Assembly: GCA_051414805.1 (NCBI GenBank)
Contig: CP166702.1
Coordinates: 3,472,001-3,536,000 of the forward strand
Source: Xenophilus sp003671765
GTDB lineage: Bacteria > Pseudomonadota > Gammaproteobacteria > Burkholderiales > Burkholderiaceae_C
Direction of reading: 5' to 3'
Length of the DNA: 64,000 nt
Numbering within the stretch: position 1 is the stretch's first letter; each line of letters starts with the position of its first letter. Shown piece by piece: positions 25,871-34,525 of this stretch. Both the position numbers and the translations under genes were made by a program. The notes under the pieces were generated by a model that had not been told where the DNA came from, did no database searches, and was given only the letters and a program-made list of their open reading frames with translations.

Positions 25871-28297
25871 TCAGGCACGCAGGCGCGCGCCGACGGCCGC
25901 CGCGGCCTGTCCCAGCACGGCCTGCACGGCCGCGTCGACCTGTTCGTCGGTGAGCGAGCCGGCATCGCTCTGGAAGCTCAGGCGCACCGCGAGGCTCTTC
26001 TCGCCGTCGGCGAGGCCCCCTGTCGACGCAGCGCCCGGCTGCGGCCGGTAGATGTCGAACAGCATCGCGTCGCGCAGCAGACCTTGCGTCGGCGCGGCAC
26101 GCGCCGCGTCGAGCACGGCGCCTGCCGCAACCGACTCCGCCACCACGAGCGCGACGTCGCGCTCCACGGCCTGGTGCTTGGCCACCGGCTGCGCCACGGG
26201 CACGGTGCGCGCCGTGACCGCATCGAGGTCCAGCTCGAACAGCACCGGCGCCTGGGCGAAGTCCCATTGCTGCCGCCAGCGAGGATGCAGTTCGCCGACG
26301 ACGCCGATCTCGCGGCCGTCGAGCAGAACACGCGCGGCACGGCCGGGATGCAGGGCGGGATGTTCGGTGCGCTCGAAGGTCGGCACGGCGGGGGCCAGCA
26401 AGGCCTCCACGTCACCCTTGGCGTCGTAGAAATCCGCGCGCTGCGGCTTGCCGTCCCAGCGCGCCGCCTGTGCATCGCCCCAGGCCAGTCCGGCCACACG
26501 CATCGGCTGGCGCACGCCCTTGACGGTGCTGTCGGTGGTGGCCACGCGCGCATCGCGCAGGAAGACGCGACCGAGCTCGAACACGCGCACCCGCGGCGCC
26601 TTGCGGTCCAGGTTGAACTTGAGCACCTGCAGCAGCGAGCCGATGAGCGACGAACGCATCACGCTCATCTGGCTGGCGATGGGGTTGAGCAGCTTCACCG
26701 GGTCGGCGTTGCCGGCCAAGTCGCGTTCCCATTCGGCTTCGACGAAGCTGAAGTTGATCGTCTCCTGGTAGCCCAGAGCCGCGATGCGATGGCGAACGGC
26801 AAAGCGGCTGCGCTGGCTCTCGGGCTTGACCCGCGCGGTGACAGGCGCGAGGGGCGGGGTGGTGGGCAGGTTGTTGTAGCCCACCAGGCGCGCCACTTCC
26901 TCGATCAGGTCTTCCTCGATCGTGAGGTCGAAGCGGTGCGGCGGCGGCGTGACGGTGATGACGCCCTCGCCTTCGTGCAGCGCGAAGCCCAGGCGCTGGA
27001 GCGCGTCGGCGCATTGCGCCTGCGTGAGCGGCATGCCGATGACGCGCGCGGCACGCGCCACGCGCAGGGTGACGGGCTTGAGCTCCGGCAGCTTGAGCGT
27101 CTGGTCGTCGATCGGGCCGGGCTGGCCGCCACAGATCTGCTGGATCAGCTGCGTGATGCGCTCGATCACCTGCACCGTGCGGCTCGGGTCGACGCCGCGC
27201 TCGTAGCGGTGTCCTGCGTCGGTGGAGAAGTTGAAACGGCGCGAACGGCCCTGCACCGCTTCGGGCCACCAGAATGCCGCCTCGACATAGATGTTGCGCG
27301 TGTCGTCGGACACCGCCGTCGCGTCGCCGCCCATGATGCCGGCGAGCGATTCGACTTCCTGGTCGTCGGCGATCACGCCGACCTTCTCATCGACGCTGAT
27401 GGTGTTGCCGTTGAGCAGCTTGAGCTGCTCACCTGCCCGGCCCCAGCGCACCGTGAGGCCGCCGTGGATCTTGTCGAAGTCGAAGATGTGCGAAGGCTGG
27501 CCGTACTCGAACATCACGTAGTTCGAGATGTCGACCAGCGCGGTGACGCTGCGCTGCCCGCAGCGCGCGAGGCGGTCGACCATCCACGCGGGCGTGGCCG
27601 CCTGGGTGTTGACGCCACGCACGATGCGGCCGGAGAAGCGGCCGCACAGGTCGGGCGCCTCGACCTTCACCGCCAGCTTGTCGTCGTGCTGCGGCACCAC
27701 GGGCTCGATGGCCGGCGTGCGCAGCGGCGTGCCCGTGAGCGCGGCCAGCTCGCGCGCGATGCCGAAGACCGACAGGCCATGGGCGAGGTTGGGGGTGAGC
27801 TTCAGGGTAAGGAGCGTGTCGTCCAGGCGCAGCCACTCCCGGATGCCGGTGCCGATGGGCGCCTCGCCGGCCAGCTCGAGCAGGCCGCCGTGGTCTTCGC
27901 TGAGCTGCAGCTCGCGCGCCGAGCACAGCATGCCCTGGCTTTCGACGCCGCGCAGCTTGCCCAGCTTGATGTGGAAGGGCTTGCCGTCCTCGCCGGGCGG
28001 CAGTTCGGCGCCCACGAGCGCGGTGGGGACCTTGATGCCCACGCGCGCATTGGGCGCGCCGCAGACGATGTTGAGCAAGGCGCCCTGCCCCACGTCCACC
28101 TGGCACACGCGCAGGCGGTCGGCGTTGGGGTGCTGCACGGCCTCCTTGATCTCGCCGACCACGATCTTCGTGAACGGTGGCGCGGCGGGACGGCGCTCCT
28201 CGACCTCGAAGCCGCCCATGGTCAGCGTGTCGGCCAGTTCCTCGCTCGTGAGCGGCGGGTTGCAGAACTCGCGCAACCAGGACTCGGGGAATTGCAT
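25871..28297 (-). CDS. pheT: Phenylalanine-tRNA ligase beta subunit
   Basis: The 808-residue beta chain of the alpha2-beta2 enzyme starts with the tRNA-binding EMAP-like domain (residues about 40-150), followed by B3/B4 editing and B5 domains, the catalytic-like core and a C-terminal ferredoxin-fold anticodon-binding domain (from about residue 710). It charges tRNA-Phe together with PheS. It lies 43 bases after pheS. Confidence 0.98.
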   Translation of the reverse strand: MQFPESWLREFCNPPLTSEELADTLTMGGFEVEERRPAAPPFTKIVVGEIKEAVQHPNADRLRVCQVDVGQGALLNIVCGAPNARVGIKVPTALVGAELPPGEDGKPFHIKLGKLRGVESQGMLCSARELQLSEDHGGLLELAGEAPIGTGIREWLRLDDTLLTLKLTPNLAHGLSVFGIARELAALTGTPLRTPAIEPVVPQHDDKLAVKVEAPDLCGRFSGRIVRGVNTQAATPAWMVDRLARCGQRSVTALVDISNYVMFEYGQPSHIFDFDKIHGGLTVRWGRAGEQLKLLNGNTISVDEKVGVIADDQEVESLAGIMGGDATAVSDDTRNIYVEAAFWWPEAVQGRSRRFNFSTDAGHRYERGVDPSRTVQVIERITQLIQQICGGQPGPIDDQTLKLPELKPVTLRVARAARVIGMPLTQAQCADALQRLGFALHEGEGVITVTPPPHRFDLTIEEDLIEEVARLVGYNNLPTTPPLAPVTARVKPESQRSRFAVRHRIAALGYQETINFSFVEAEWERDLAGNADPVKLLNPIASQMSVMRSSLIGSLLQVLKFNLDRKAPRVRVFELGRVFLRDARVATTDSTVKGVRQPMRVAGLAWGDAQAARWDGKPQRADFYDAKGDVEALLAPAVPTFERTEHPALHPGRAARVLLDGREIGVVGELHPRWRQQWDFAQAPVLFELDLDAVTARTVPVAQPVAKHQAVERDVALVVAESVAAGAVLDAARAAPTQGLLRDAMLFDIYRPQPGAASTGGLADGEKSLAVRLSFQSDAGSLTDEQVDAAVQAVLGQAAAAVGARLRA

Positions 28298-28340
28298 TGC
28301 TTTCGGTCTCTTTGAATCTATGCGGGAGGTCGCGCGGGAA

Positions 28341-29411
28341 TCACTGGAACTGCGACAGGAAGCGCAGGTCGCCGTCGAAGAACAGGCGCAGGTCGTTCAC
28401 ACCGTAGCGCAGCATCGTGAGGCGGTCCGGGCCCATGCCGAAGGCGAAGCCGATGTAGCGCTCGGGGTCCAGCCCCATGTTGCGCACGACGTTCGGGTGC
28501 ACCTGGCCCGAGCCCGCCACTTCGAGCCAGCGCCCGGCCAGCGGGCCGCTCTGGAACTGGATGTCGATCTCGGCGCTGGGCTCGGTGAAGGGGAAGAAGC
28601 TCGGGCGAAAGCGCAGCACCAGGTCGTCGCTCTCGAAGAAGGTGCGGCAGAAGTCGGTGAAGACGACCTTCAGGTCCTTGAAGCTCACGTTCGCGCCCAG
28701 CCACAGGCCCTCGCACTGGTGGAACATGGGCGAGTGGGTGGCATCGCTGTCCACGCGGTAGGTGCGGCCCGGGGCGATCACGCGGATCTCGGGCGCGGTC
28801 ACGCCCGGATCCTTGGCGGCCGCCTCGAACAGCGCGGCGTGCTTCTTCACCTGCTGATGGGCATAACGCACCTGCATCGGGCTCGTGTGAGGCCGCAGGT
28901 TGTACGGAATGCCGTCGTCGCCCTGGATGTCGACGTAGAAGGTGTCCTGCATCGAGCGTGCCGGGTGGTTCGGCGGGTTGTTCAGCGAGGTGAACGAATG
29001 CCAGTCGCTCTCGATCTCCGGCCCGTCGGCCACGTCGAAGCCCATGCTGCCGAAGATGGCCTCGATGCGCTCCAGCGTGCGGCTGACCGGGTGCAGACCT
29101 CCGCCGGCCCGGCGGCGGCCCGGCAGGGTCACGTCCAGGGCCTCCGCGCGCAGTTGCACAGCGAGTTCCTCGTCGGCGAGCTGCTGGCGGCGCTCGGTCA
29201 GCGCGGCCTCGATGGCCTGCTTGGCGACGTTGATGGCGGCGCCGCGCGACTTCTTCTCGTCGACGCTGAGCTGGGCCATGCCCTTCATCAGTTCGGTGAC
29301 GCGGCCGGACTTGCCGAGGAACTGCGCCTTGGCGTTTTCGAGTTCCGCCGGCGCCTTGGCGTCGGCGAAGGCGGCACGGGCGTTGGCGACCAGGGTGTCC
29401 AGCTCGTTCAT
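28341..29411 (-). CDS. pheS: Phenylalanine-tRNA ligase alpha subunit
   Basis: The 356-residue catalytic subunit has an N-terminal coiled coil (residues 1-90) and class II motifs: motif 2 in FHQCEGLWLG and motif 3 in GFAFGMGPDRLTMLRYGVNDLR. The tail DGDLRFLSQF is typical. A hairpin with a T-run precedes it, so expression may be adjusted separately from rplT. Confidence 0.98.
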   Translation of the reverse strand: MNELDTLVANARAAFADAKAPAELENAKAQFLGKSGRVTELMKGMAQLSVDEKKSRGAAINVAKQAIEAALTERRQQLADEELAVQLRAEALDVTLPGRRRAGGGLHPVSRTLERIEAIFGSMGFDVADGPEIESDWHSFTSLNNPPNHPARSMQDTFYVDIQGDDGIPYNLRPHTSPMQVRYAHQQVKKHAALFEAAAKDPGVTAPEIRVIAPGRTYRVDSDATHSPMFHQCEGLWLGANVSFKDLKVVFTDFCRTFFESDDLVLRFRPSFFPFTEPSAEIDIQFQSGPLAGRWLEVAGSGQVHPNVVRNMGLDPERYIGFAFGMGPDRLTMLRYGVNDLRLFFDGDLRFLSQFQ

Positions 29412-29436
29412 GGAATCGGGAATGCGAAAGGGAAAT

Positions 29437-29471
29437 AAAAAAGGGCTGGTGCTTTTGAAGCGCCAGCCCTT
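29437..29471 (-). terminator. Terminator/attenuator hairpin between rplT and pheS
   Basis: On the minus strand AAGGGCTGG ... CCAGCCCTT pairs (29463-29471 with 29441-29449). An inner GCTT/AAGC stem sits in the loop and TTTTTT follows. It is about 25 bases upstream of the pheS start. I looked for a Phe-rich leader peptide and found none, so it is either a partial terminator within the operon or separates a pheST promoter. Confidence 0.75.
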
Positions 29472-29478
29472 GTACCGT

Positions 29479-29507
29479 GGGCGCGAGCAGCTATCGAAAC
29501 GATAGCA
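29479..29507 (-). repeat. Dispersed repeat, copy G (5' half only), between rplT and pheS
   Basis: On the minus strand it reads TGCTATCGTTTCGATAGCTG followed by CTCGCGCCC, identical to the 5' half of the consensus. The second half is missing and is replaced by the terminator hairpin. Confidence 0.6.
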
Positions 29508-29520
29508 ACCCGCAGCAGGA

Positions 29521-29880
29521 TCAAGCAGCCAGCTTGGCCTTGACCTGCTCCACGATGCCGGCGAATGCGGCCTTGTCGTGCACGGCGATATCGGCCAGGA
29601 CCTTGCGGTCGATCTCGATACCGGCCTTGCGGATGCCGTTGGCGAACTGGCTGTAGGTCAGGCCCAGTTCACGCGAGGCGGCGTTGATACGCGCGATCCA
29701 CAGCTGGCGGAACACGCGCTTCTTGGTACGACGGTCACGGTAGGCGTACTGGCCTGCCTTCATCACCGCCTGCTTGGCGATGCGGAAGACATTGCCGCGA
29801 CGGCCGCGGAAGCCCTTGGCGAGGGCGAGAACCTTCTTGTGGCGGGCGCGAGCGGTTACACCACGTTTGACGCGAGGCAT
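29521..29880 (-). CDS. rplT: 50S ribosomal protein L20
   Basis: The 119-residue, highly basic protein opens with PRVKRGVTARARHKKVL and has the conserved core ARINAASRELGLTYSQF. It binds 23S rRNA early in 50S assembly. It lies 28 bases after rpmI in the infC-rpmI-rplT block. In other bacteria L20 represses this block, but I cannot identify the operator here. Confidence 0.98.
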   Translation of the reverse strand: MPRVKRGVTARARHKKVLALAKGFRGRRGNVFRIAKQAVMKAGQYAYRDRRTKKRVFRQLWIARINAASRELGLTYSQFANGIRKAGIEIDRKVLADIAVHDKAAFAGIVEQVKAKLAA

Positions 29881-29908
29881 ATTGAATCCTTCCTAGTTCG
29901 TCGGTTGA

Positions 29909-30112
29909 TCAAATGCCTTGGCCGGGCAGCATGGCGGCCATCGAAACCATGTTGGTCTCGTGAACCGTCACCGCACCGCGCAGGTGGCGCTTGTTCTTGG
30001 TGGTCTTCTTGGTCAGGATGTGACGCTTGAAGGCTTGACCGCGCTTGACGGTGCCACCGGGACGAACGCGAAAACGCTTCTTCGCGCTGCTCTTGGTCTT
30101 CATTTTGGGCAT
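29909..30112 (-). CDS. rpmI: 50S ribosomal protein L35
   Basis: The 67-residue basic protein begins PKMKTKSSAKKRF. Two in-frame ATGs lie two codons apart; the second (30112) sits seven bases after AAGGAG and is the likely start. It is part of infC-rpmI-rplT. Confidence 0.97.
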   Translation of the reverse strand: MPKMKTKSSAKKRFRVRPGGTVKRGQAFKRHILTKKTTKNKRHLRGAVTVHETNMVSMAAMLPGQGI

Positions 30113-30277
30113 GTGCATGCTCCTTTTCGTTGTGCTCGCAAGGCGCCGCGGATGCTCCACGGACTTGTTGGCCCTCGAGGCACTTCTTCATCCCGCGACA
30201 GCCCGCCCGGAGGCTGGCTGCCGCGAAATCCCTTCTTCAATCCACGGCCCGCTACGGGAGACGGGCCTTGCCACGCA

Positions 30278-30868
30278 TCAGGCGGCCGCCGGTTCCGTCG
30301 CCGACTTGGCCGCCCCACCCGCCTTCTTGCGGCCTGGCGCGATCATCATGATCATCTGCCGGCCCTCGAGCTTGGGAAACTGCTCGACCACGATCGCGTC
30401 GCCCAGTTCGTCGCGGATGCGTTGCAGAAGCGCCAGACCCAGTTCCTGGTGCGTGATCTCACGCCCGCGAAAGCGCAGGGTGATCTTGCACTTGTCGCCT
30501 TCGTCCAGGAAGCGCCGGATGTTGCGCATCTTGATGTTGTAGTCGCCGTCGTCGGTCCCGGGCCGGAACTTGATTTCCTTGACCTCGATGACCTTCTGCT
30601 TCGACTTCGCTTCGGCGGCCTTCTTCTGCTCGAGAAACTTGAACTTGCCGTACTCGATCAGCCGGCAGACCGGCGGATTGGCCGCAGCCACCGTCTCGAC
30701 CAGGTCCACGTCGTATTCCCCCGCAAGGCGCAAGGCCTCCTGCAGGCTGACAACGCCCAGCGCTTCGTTGTCGGGGCCGAAAAGGCGGACTTCCGGGGCC
30801 ATGATTTCCCGGTTCAGGCGGTGTTGGCGTTCCTCGCGCTGGCGGCGGTCGCGAAATGCAGTAGCGAT
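30278..30868 (-). CDS. infC: Translation initiation factor IF-3 (ATC start codon)
   Basis: The conserved body APEVRLFGPDNEALG starts at an ATG at 30802, but in-frame sequence upstream encodes the usual IF-3 leader (FRDRRQREERQHRLNREI). No ATG, GTG or TTG begins it. The plausible start is the ATC at 30866-30868, with an AAGGA ribosome site upstream, giving 196 residues. infC in E. coli starts with AUU, and IF-3 rejects non-standard start codons, which gives autoregulation, so ATC fits the family rule. IF-3 binds 30S subunits and proofreads initiation. Confidence 0.93.
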   Translation of the reverse strand: MATAFRDRRQREERQHRLNREIMAPEVRLFGPDNEALGVVSLQEALRLAGEYDVDLVETVAAANPPVCRLIEYGKFKFLEQKKAAEAKSKQKVIEVKEIKFRPGTDDGDYNIKMRNIRRFLDEGDKCKITLRFRGREITHQELGLALLQRIRDELGDAIVVEQFPKLEGRQMIMMIAPGRKKAGGAAKSATEPAAA

Positions 30869-30890
30869 GGCTTCGATCCTTTGGTCTGTT

Positions 30891-30926
30891 TGCTACAAAA
30901 AACGTAGCGGATGCCGCAGCAGGCAC
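30891..30926 (+). repeat. Dispersed repeat, copy H (short), between thrS and infC
   Basis: It begins TGCTACAAAAAACGTAGC and is followed by GCAGCAGGCAC. It keeps the first inverted pair of the family and the AGGCAC end but lacks the GC-rich central stem. It lies in the 108-base gap between thrS and infC. Confidence 0.45.
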
Positions 30927-30976
30927 GCGCACAAACGGCGATTCGGAACCCAGGCCGAGGCCCGGGTCGTCTCCGG

Positions 30977-32884
30977 TCAACGCTTGTGAGAGATGTCGTC
31001 GGCGATCTTTTGGGAGAACGCCTCCACCGACATTGCACCGAGGTCGATATTGCCCCGGGCGCGCACTGCGACGGCGCCGGCTTCCTTTTCCTTGTCGCCC
31101 ACGACAACGATGTAAGGGAGCTTTTGCAACGAATGCTTCCGTATTTTATACGTGATCTTCTCGTTGTGCAGGTCCAGCGCCACCCTAAACCCTTGATTCC
31201 GCAGCGTTTTCGCAACTTCGCCGGCGTAGTCGGCCTGTCCTTCGCTGATGTTGAGCACCGCCACCTGCACCGGCGCCAGCCAGGCGGGCAAGGCGCCCGC
31301 ATGGTGTTCGACCAGCATGCCGATGAAGCGCTCCAGGCTGCCGACGATGGCGCGGTGGAGCATCACCGGGTGCGCACGGCCGCTCGATTCCGTCACGTAG
31401 TCCGCGCCGAGGCGCTCCGCCGTGTTGAAGTCGACCTGCATGGTGCCGCACTGCCACTGGCGGCCGATCGCATCGCGCAGCGTGTACTCGATCTTGGGAC
31501 CGTAGAAGGCGCCGTCGCCGGGCGCAATGACGAAGTCCACGCCCGAACGGCGCAGCGCTTCCATCACGGCATGCTCGGCCTTGTCCCACAACTCGTCGGA
31601 GCCCACGCGGTTGTCCGGCCGCGTCGCGACCTTGTAGAGGATGTCGGTGAAGCCGAAGTCCGCATACACCTTCTGCAGTTGCGCCGTGTACGCCACGCAC
31701 TCGTCGAGGATCTGATCCTCCGTGCAGAAGATGTGGCCGTCGTCCTGCGTGAAGCCGCGCACGCGCATGATTCCGTGCAGCGCGCCGCTGGGCTCGTTGC
31801 GGTGGCACTGGCCGAATTCGCCATAGCGGATCGGCAGGTCGCGGTAGCTGCGCAGGTCGTTCTTGAAGATGATCACGTGGCCCGGGCAGTTCATCGGCTT
31901 CAGCGCGTAGTCGCGCTTCTCCGACTCCGTCGTGAACATGTTCTCGCGGTAGTTCTGCCAGTGGCCCGTCTTCTCCCACAGGCTCTTGTCCAGGATCTGC
32001 GGCCCCTTCACTTCCTGGTAGCCCGTGTCGCGGTACACCTGCCGCATGTACTGCTCCACCGCCTGCCACAGCGCCCAGCCCTTCGGATGCCAGAACACCA
32101 GGCCCGGCGCCACTTCGTCGATGTGGTACAGGTCCAGTTCCTTGCCCAGCTTGCGATGGTCGCGCTTCTCGGCCTCCTCGATGCGCTGGATGTAGGCGTC
32201 GAGCTGCTTCTTGTCCGCCCAGGCCGTGCCGTAGATGCGTTGGAGCTGCTCGTTCTTGGCGTCGCCGCGCCAGTAGGCGCCGGCCAGCTTCGTCAGCTTG
32301 AAGACCTTCAGGAAACGCGTGTTCGGCACGTGCGGTCCACGGCACATGTCCACGTATTCCTGGTGGTAGTACAGGCCCATGGCCTGCTCGTCGGGCATGT
32401 CCTCGACCAGGCGCAGCTTGTAGTCCTCGCCACGTGCCTTGAAGACCTCGATCACCTCGGCGCGGGGCGTCATCTTCTTGACGACGTCGTAGTCCTGGGC
32501 AATCAGCTCCTTCATGCGCTGCTCGATCGCGGCCATGTCCTCGGGCGTGAAGGGGCGCTCGTAGGCGATGTCGTAGTAGAAGCCCTCGTCGATCACCGGA
32601 CCGATCACCATCTTCGCCGTCGGGTACAGCTGCTTGACGGCGTGGCCGACCAGGTGGGCCGTGGAGTGGCGGATGATCTCCAGCCCCTCGTCGTCCTTGG
32701 GCGTGATGATCTGGAGCCTCGCGTCGTGGTCGATGATGTCGCTGGCATCGACGAGCCGGCCGTCCACCTTGCCGGCGACCGTCATCTTGGCGAGCCCGGG
32801 GCCGATGGACTGGGCCACGTCGGCCACCGAGACGGGGCCGGGGAACTCGCGACGCGAGTTGTCGGGGAGCGTGATCTGGATCAT
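30977..32884 (-). CDS. thrS: Threonine-tRNA ligase
   Basis: The 635-residue class II synthetase has an N-terminal TGS domain (residues 1-62), the editing domain with HxxxH (HSTAHLVGHAVKQL, near residue 75), the catalytic core with zinc ligands (MNCPGH, HRNEPSG) and an anticodon-binding C-terminus. It charges tRNA-Thr and edits Ser-tRNA-Thr. It is the first structural gene of the translation operon and is preceded by the leader described at 32902-33036. Confidence 0.98.
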   Translation of the reverse strand: MIQITLPDNSRREFPGPVSVADVAQSIGPGLAKMTVAGKVDGRLVDASDIIDHDARLQIITPKDDEGLEIIRHSTAHLVGHAVKQLYPTAKMVIGPVIDEGFYYDIAYERPFTPEDMAAIEQRMKELIAQDYDVVKKMTPRAEVIEVFKARGEDYKLRLVEDMPDEQAMGLYYHQEYVDMCRGPHVPNTRFLKVFKLTKLAGAYWRGDAKNEQLQRIYGTAWADKKQLDAYIQRIEEAEKRDHRKLGKELDLYHIDEVAPGLVFWHPKGWALWQAVEQYMRQVYRDTGYQEVKGPQILDKSLWEKTGHWQNYRENMFTTESEKRDYALKPMNCPGHVIIFKNDLRSYRDLPIRYGEFGQCHRNEPSGALHGIMRVRGFTQDDGHIFCTEDQILDECVAYTAQLQKVYADFGFTDILYKVATRPDNRVGSDELWDKAEHAVMEALRRSGVDFVIAPGDGAFYGPKIEYTLRDAIGRQWQCGTMQVDFNTAERLGADYVTESSGRAHPVMLHRAIVGSLERFIGMLVEHHAGALPAWLAPVQVAVLNISEGQADYAGEVAKTLRNQGFRVALDLHNEKITYKIRKHSLQKLPYIVVVGDKEKEAGAVAVRARGNIDLGAMSVEAFSQKIADDISHKR

Positions 32885-32901
32885 GTGAAAACCTGGTTCG
32901 G

Positions 32902-32933
32902 AAAAACAAAAAGCGCGGCCGGGAGCCGCGCTT
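32902..32933 (-). terminator. Attenuator terminator in the thrS leader
   Basis: On the minus strand AAGCGCGGC-TCCCG-GCCGCGCTT forms a 9-bp stem followed by TTTTTGTTTTT, ending 17 bases before the thrS start codon. Its 5' arm and loop can instead pair with an upstream segment that includes the stop codon of the leader peptide. Confidence 0.88.
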
Positions 32934-32966
32934 AGCTGTGGTTCATGGGCTGGTGCGTACCAGCGT

Positions 32967-32983
32967 GCGCGGGCTACCGGCCC
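32967..32983 (-). promoter_or_regulatory. Antiterminator segment of the thrS attenuator
   Basis: The 17-base minus-strand segment GGGCCGGTAGCCCGCGC can pair over about 14 positions (one mismatch, one bulge) with the 5' arm and loop of the terminator at 32917-32931. It can also pair over 8 bases (GCCGGTAG with CTACCGGC) with the Thr codon region of the leader peptide. These are the 1:2, 2:3 and 3:4 pairings of a classical amino-acid attenuator. Confidence 0.75.
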
Positions 32984-33036
32984 ATTCCCTTCGGAAAGAG
33001 GCCGCTCGATGCGGTGCCGGTAGTTCGCGGTGTCAT
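32974..33036 (-). CDS. Threonine-rich leader peptide of the thrS operon
   Basis: A 20-codon frame starts at an ATG (33036) ten bases after AAAGG and ends with TAG. Codons 2, 5, 6 and 8 are threonine (ACA, ACT, ACC, ACC), four of the first eight. The stop codon lies inside the antiterminator segment. A ribosome stalled at the Thr codons for lack of Thr-tRNA would leave that segment free and prevent termination; one reaching the stop would cover it. The frame is too short for normal gene finders. Confidence 0.78.
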   Translation of the reverse strand: MTPRTTGTASSGLFPKGMGR

Positions 33037-33134
33037 AACCAGAGTGCCTTTCTCGCCCTTGTTGGTGTGGAATGACGGTCGAAGCGCAGGATTCTAGCTC
33101 GCCGCTCCATGGCCCGCCCGAGACGCTCCCGCAC

Positions 33135-33159
33135 GAAAAAGCCCGGCCAGGGCCGGGCT
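33135..33159 (-). terminator. Intrinsic terminator of aceA
   Basis: On the minus strand AGCCCGGCC-CT-GGCCGGGCT is followed by TTTTT. It lies about 35 bases past the aceA stop and insulates aceA from the thrS leader. Confidence 0.88.
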
Positions 33160-33193
33160 CTCGGGTCGCAGGCCGGGCGGCCCGGCAGCAGAC

Positions 33194-34525
33194 TCAGTGG
33201 AACTGCTCTTCCTCGGTCGAGCCGGTCAGCGCCTTCACGCTCGACGAGCCGCCCTGGATCACGGTGGTCACATCGTCGAAGTAGCCGGCGCCGACTTCCT
33301 GCTGGTGCGACACGAAGGTGTAGCCCTGCTCGCGAGCCGCGAACTCGGGTTCCTGCACCATTTCGACGTAGTGCTTCATGCCTTCGCCGTTGGCATAGGC
33401 ATGGGCGAACTTGAAGGTGTTGTACCAGTTGACGTGGATGCCGGCCAGCGTGATGAACTGGTACTTGTAGCCCAGCGCCGAGAGCTCTTCCTGGAAGCGG
33501 GCGATGGTCTTGTCGTCCAGGTTCTTCTTCCAGTTGAACGAAGGCGAGCAGTTGTACGACAGCAGCTTGCCGGGCGACGCGGCATGCACGGCCTGCGCGA
33601 ACTCGCGGGCAAAGCCGAGGTCGGGCGTGCCGGTCTCGCACCACACCAGGTCGGCATACGGCGCATAGGCCACGCCGCGGCTGATGGCCTGCTCCAGGCC
33701 GTTCTTCACGCGGTAGAAGCCTTCCTGCGTGCGCTCGCCCGTCAGGAAGGGCTTGTCGTTCGCGTCGTGGTCGGAGGTGATCAGGTTGGCTGCTTCCGCG
33801 TCGGTGCGCGCCAGCACGATGGTCGAGACACCCATGACGTCGGCCGCGAAACGGGCGGAGATCAGCTTCTCGCAGGCTTCCTGCGTCGGCACCAGCACCT
33901 TGCCGCCCATGTGGCCGCACTTCTTCACGGCCGCGAGCTGGTCCTCGAAGTGCACGCCGGCAGCGCCCGCGGCAATCATGTTCTTCATGAGTTCGAAGGC
34001 GTTCAGCACGCCGCCGAAGCCGGCCTCGGCGTCCGCCACGATCGGCAGGAAGTAGTCGATGAACTCCTTGTCGCCAGGATTCACGCCGCGCGACCACTGG
34101 ATCTCGTCGGCACGCTTGAAGGTGTTGTTGATGCGGCGGACCATCGTCGGCACCGAGTCGTACGCGTACAGCGACTGGTCAGGGTACATGGTCTCGGAGG
34201 TGTTGCCATCGGCAGCCACCTGCCAGCCCGACAGGTACACGGCTTCCAGACCCGCCTTGGCCTGCTGCATGGCCTGGCCGGCGGTGATGGCGCCGAAGGC
34301 GTTGACGTAGCCCTTCTTGGCGCCGCCGTTGATCTTCTCCCACAGCTTCTCGGCGCCGCGCTTGGCCAGCGTGTGCTCGATCGGCAGCGAGCCACGCAGG
34401 CGCACCACGTCGGCGGCGCTGTAGCCGCGCTTGATGCCCTTCCAGCGGGGGTTGGTCGCCCAGTCCTTCTCGAGGGCGGCGATCTGCTGTTCACGGCTGA
34501 GTTGTTCGGTGATGGTCTGAGGCAT
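33194..34525 (-). CDS. aceA: Isocitrate lyase
   Basis: The 443-residue enzyme cleaves isocitrate to glyoxylate and succinate in the glyoxylate bypass, needed for growth on acetate, fatty acids or stored PHB. The catalytic motif KKCGHMGGK is present near residue 193, and the conserved SWQVAADGN-like segment appears as SGWQVAADGN. I start it at the ATG at 34525 (CTGGAG ribosome site) rather than at a GTG two codons upstream. The AT-rich upstream region holds two palindromes likely to be operators. Confidence 0.97.
   Translation of the reverse strand: MPQTITEQLSREQQIAALEKDWATNPRWKGIKRGYSAADVVRLRGSLPIEHTLAKRGAEKLWEKINGGAKKGYVNAFGAITAGQAMQQAKAGLEAVYLSGWQVAADGNTSETMYPDQSLYAYDSVPTMVRRINNTFKRADEIQWSRGVNPGDKEFIDYFLPIVADAEAGFGGVLNAFELMKNMIAAGAAGVHFEDQLAAVKKCGHMGGKVLVPTQEACEKLISARFAADVMGVSTIVLARTDAEAANLITSDHDANDKPFLTGERTQEGFYRVKNGLEQAISRGVAYAPYADLVWCETGTPDLGFAREFAQAVHAASPGKLLSYNCSPSFNWKKNLDDKTIARFQEELSALGYKYQFITLAGIHVNWYNTFKFAHAYANGEGMKHYVEMVQEPEFAAREQGYTFVSHQQEVGAGYFDDVTTVIQGGSSSVKALTGSTEEEQFH

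Noticed and set aside
25562..28315. A 917-codon plus-strand frame opposite pheT
   Set aside because: It lies entirely antisense to pheT and ihfA, and its translation shows no family features. The conserved minus-strand genes explain the region.
29412..29520. A phenylalanine leader peptide in front of pheS
   Set aside because: A terminator hairpin is present, but no short frame with a ribosome site and Phe codons precedes it, unlike the thrS leader.
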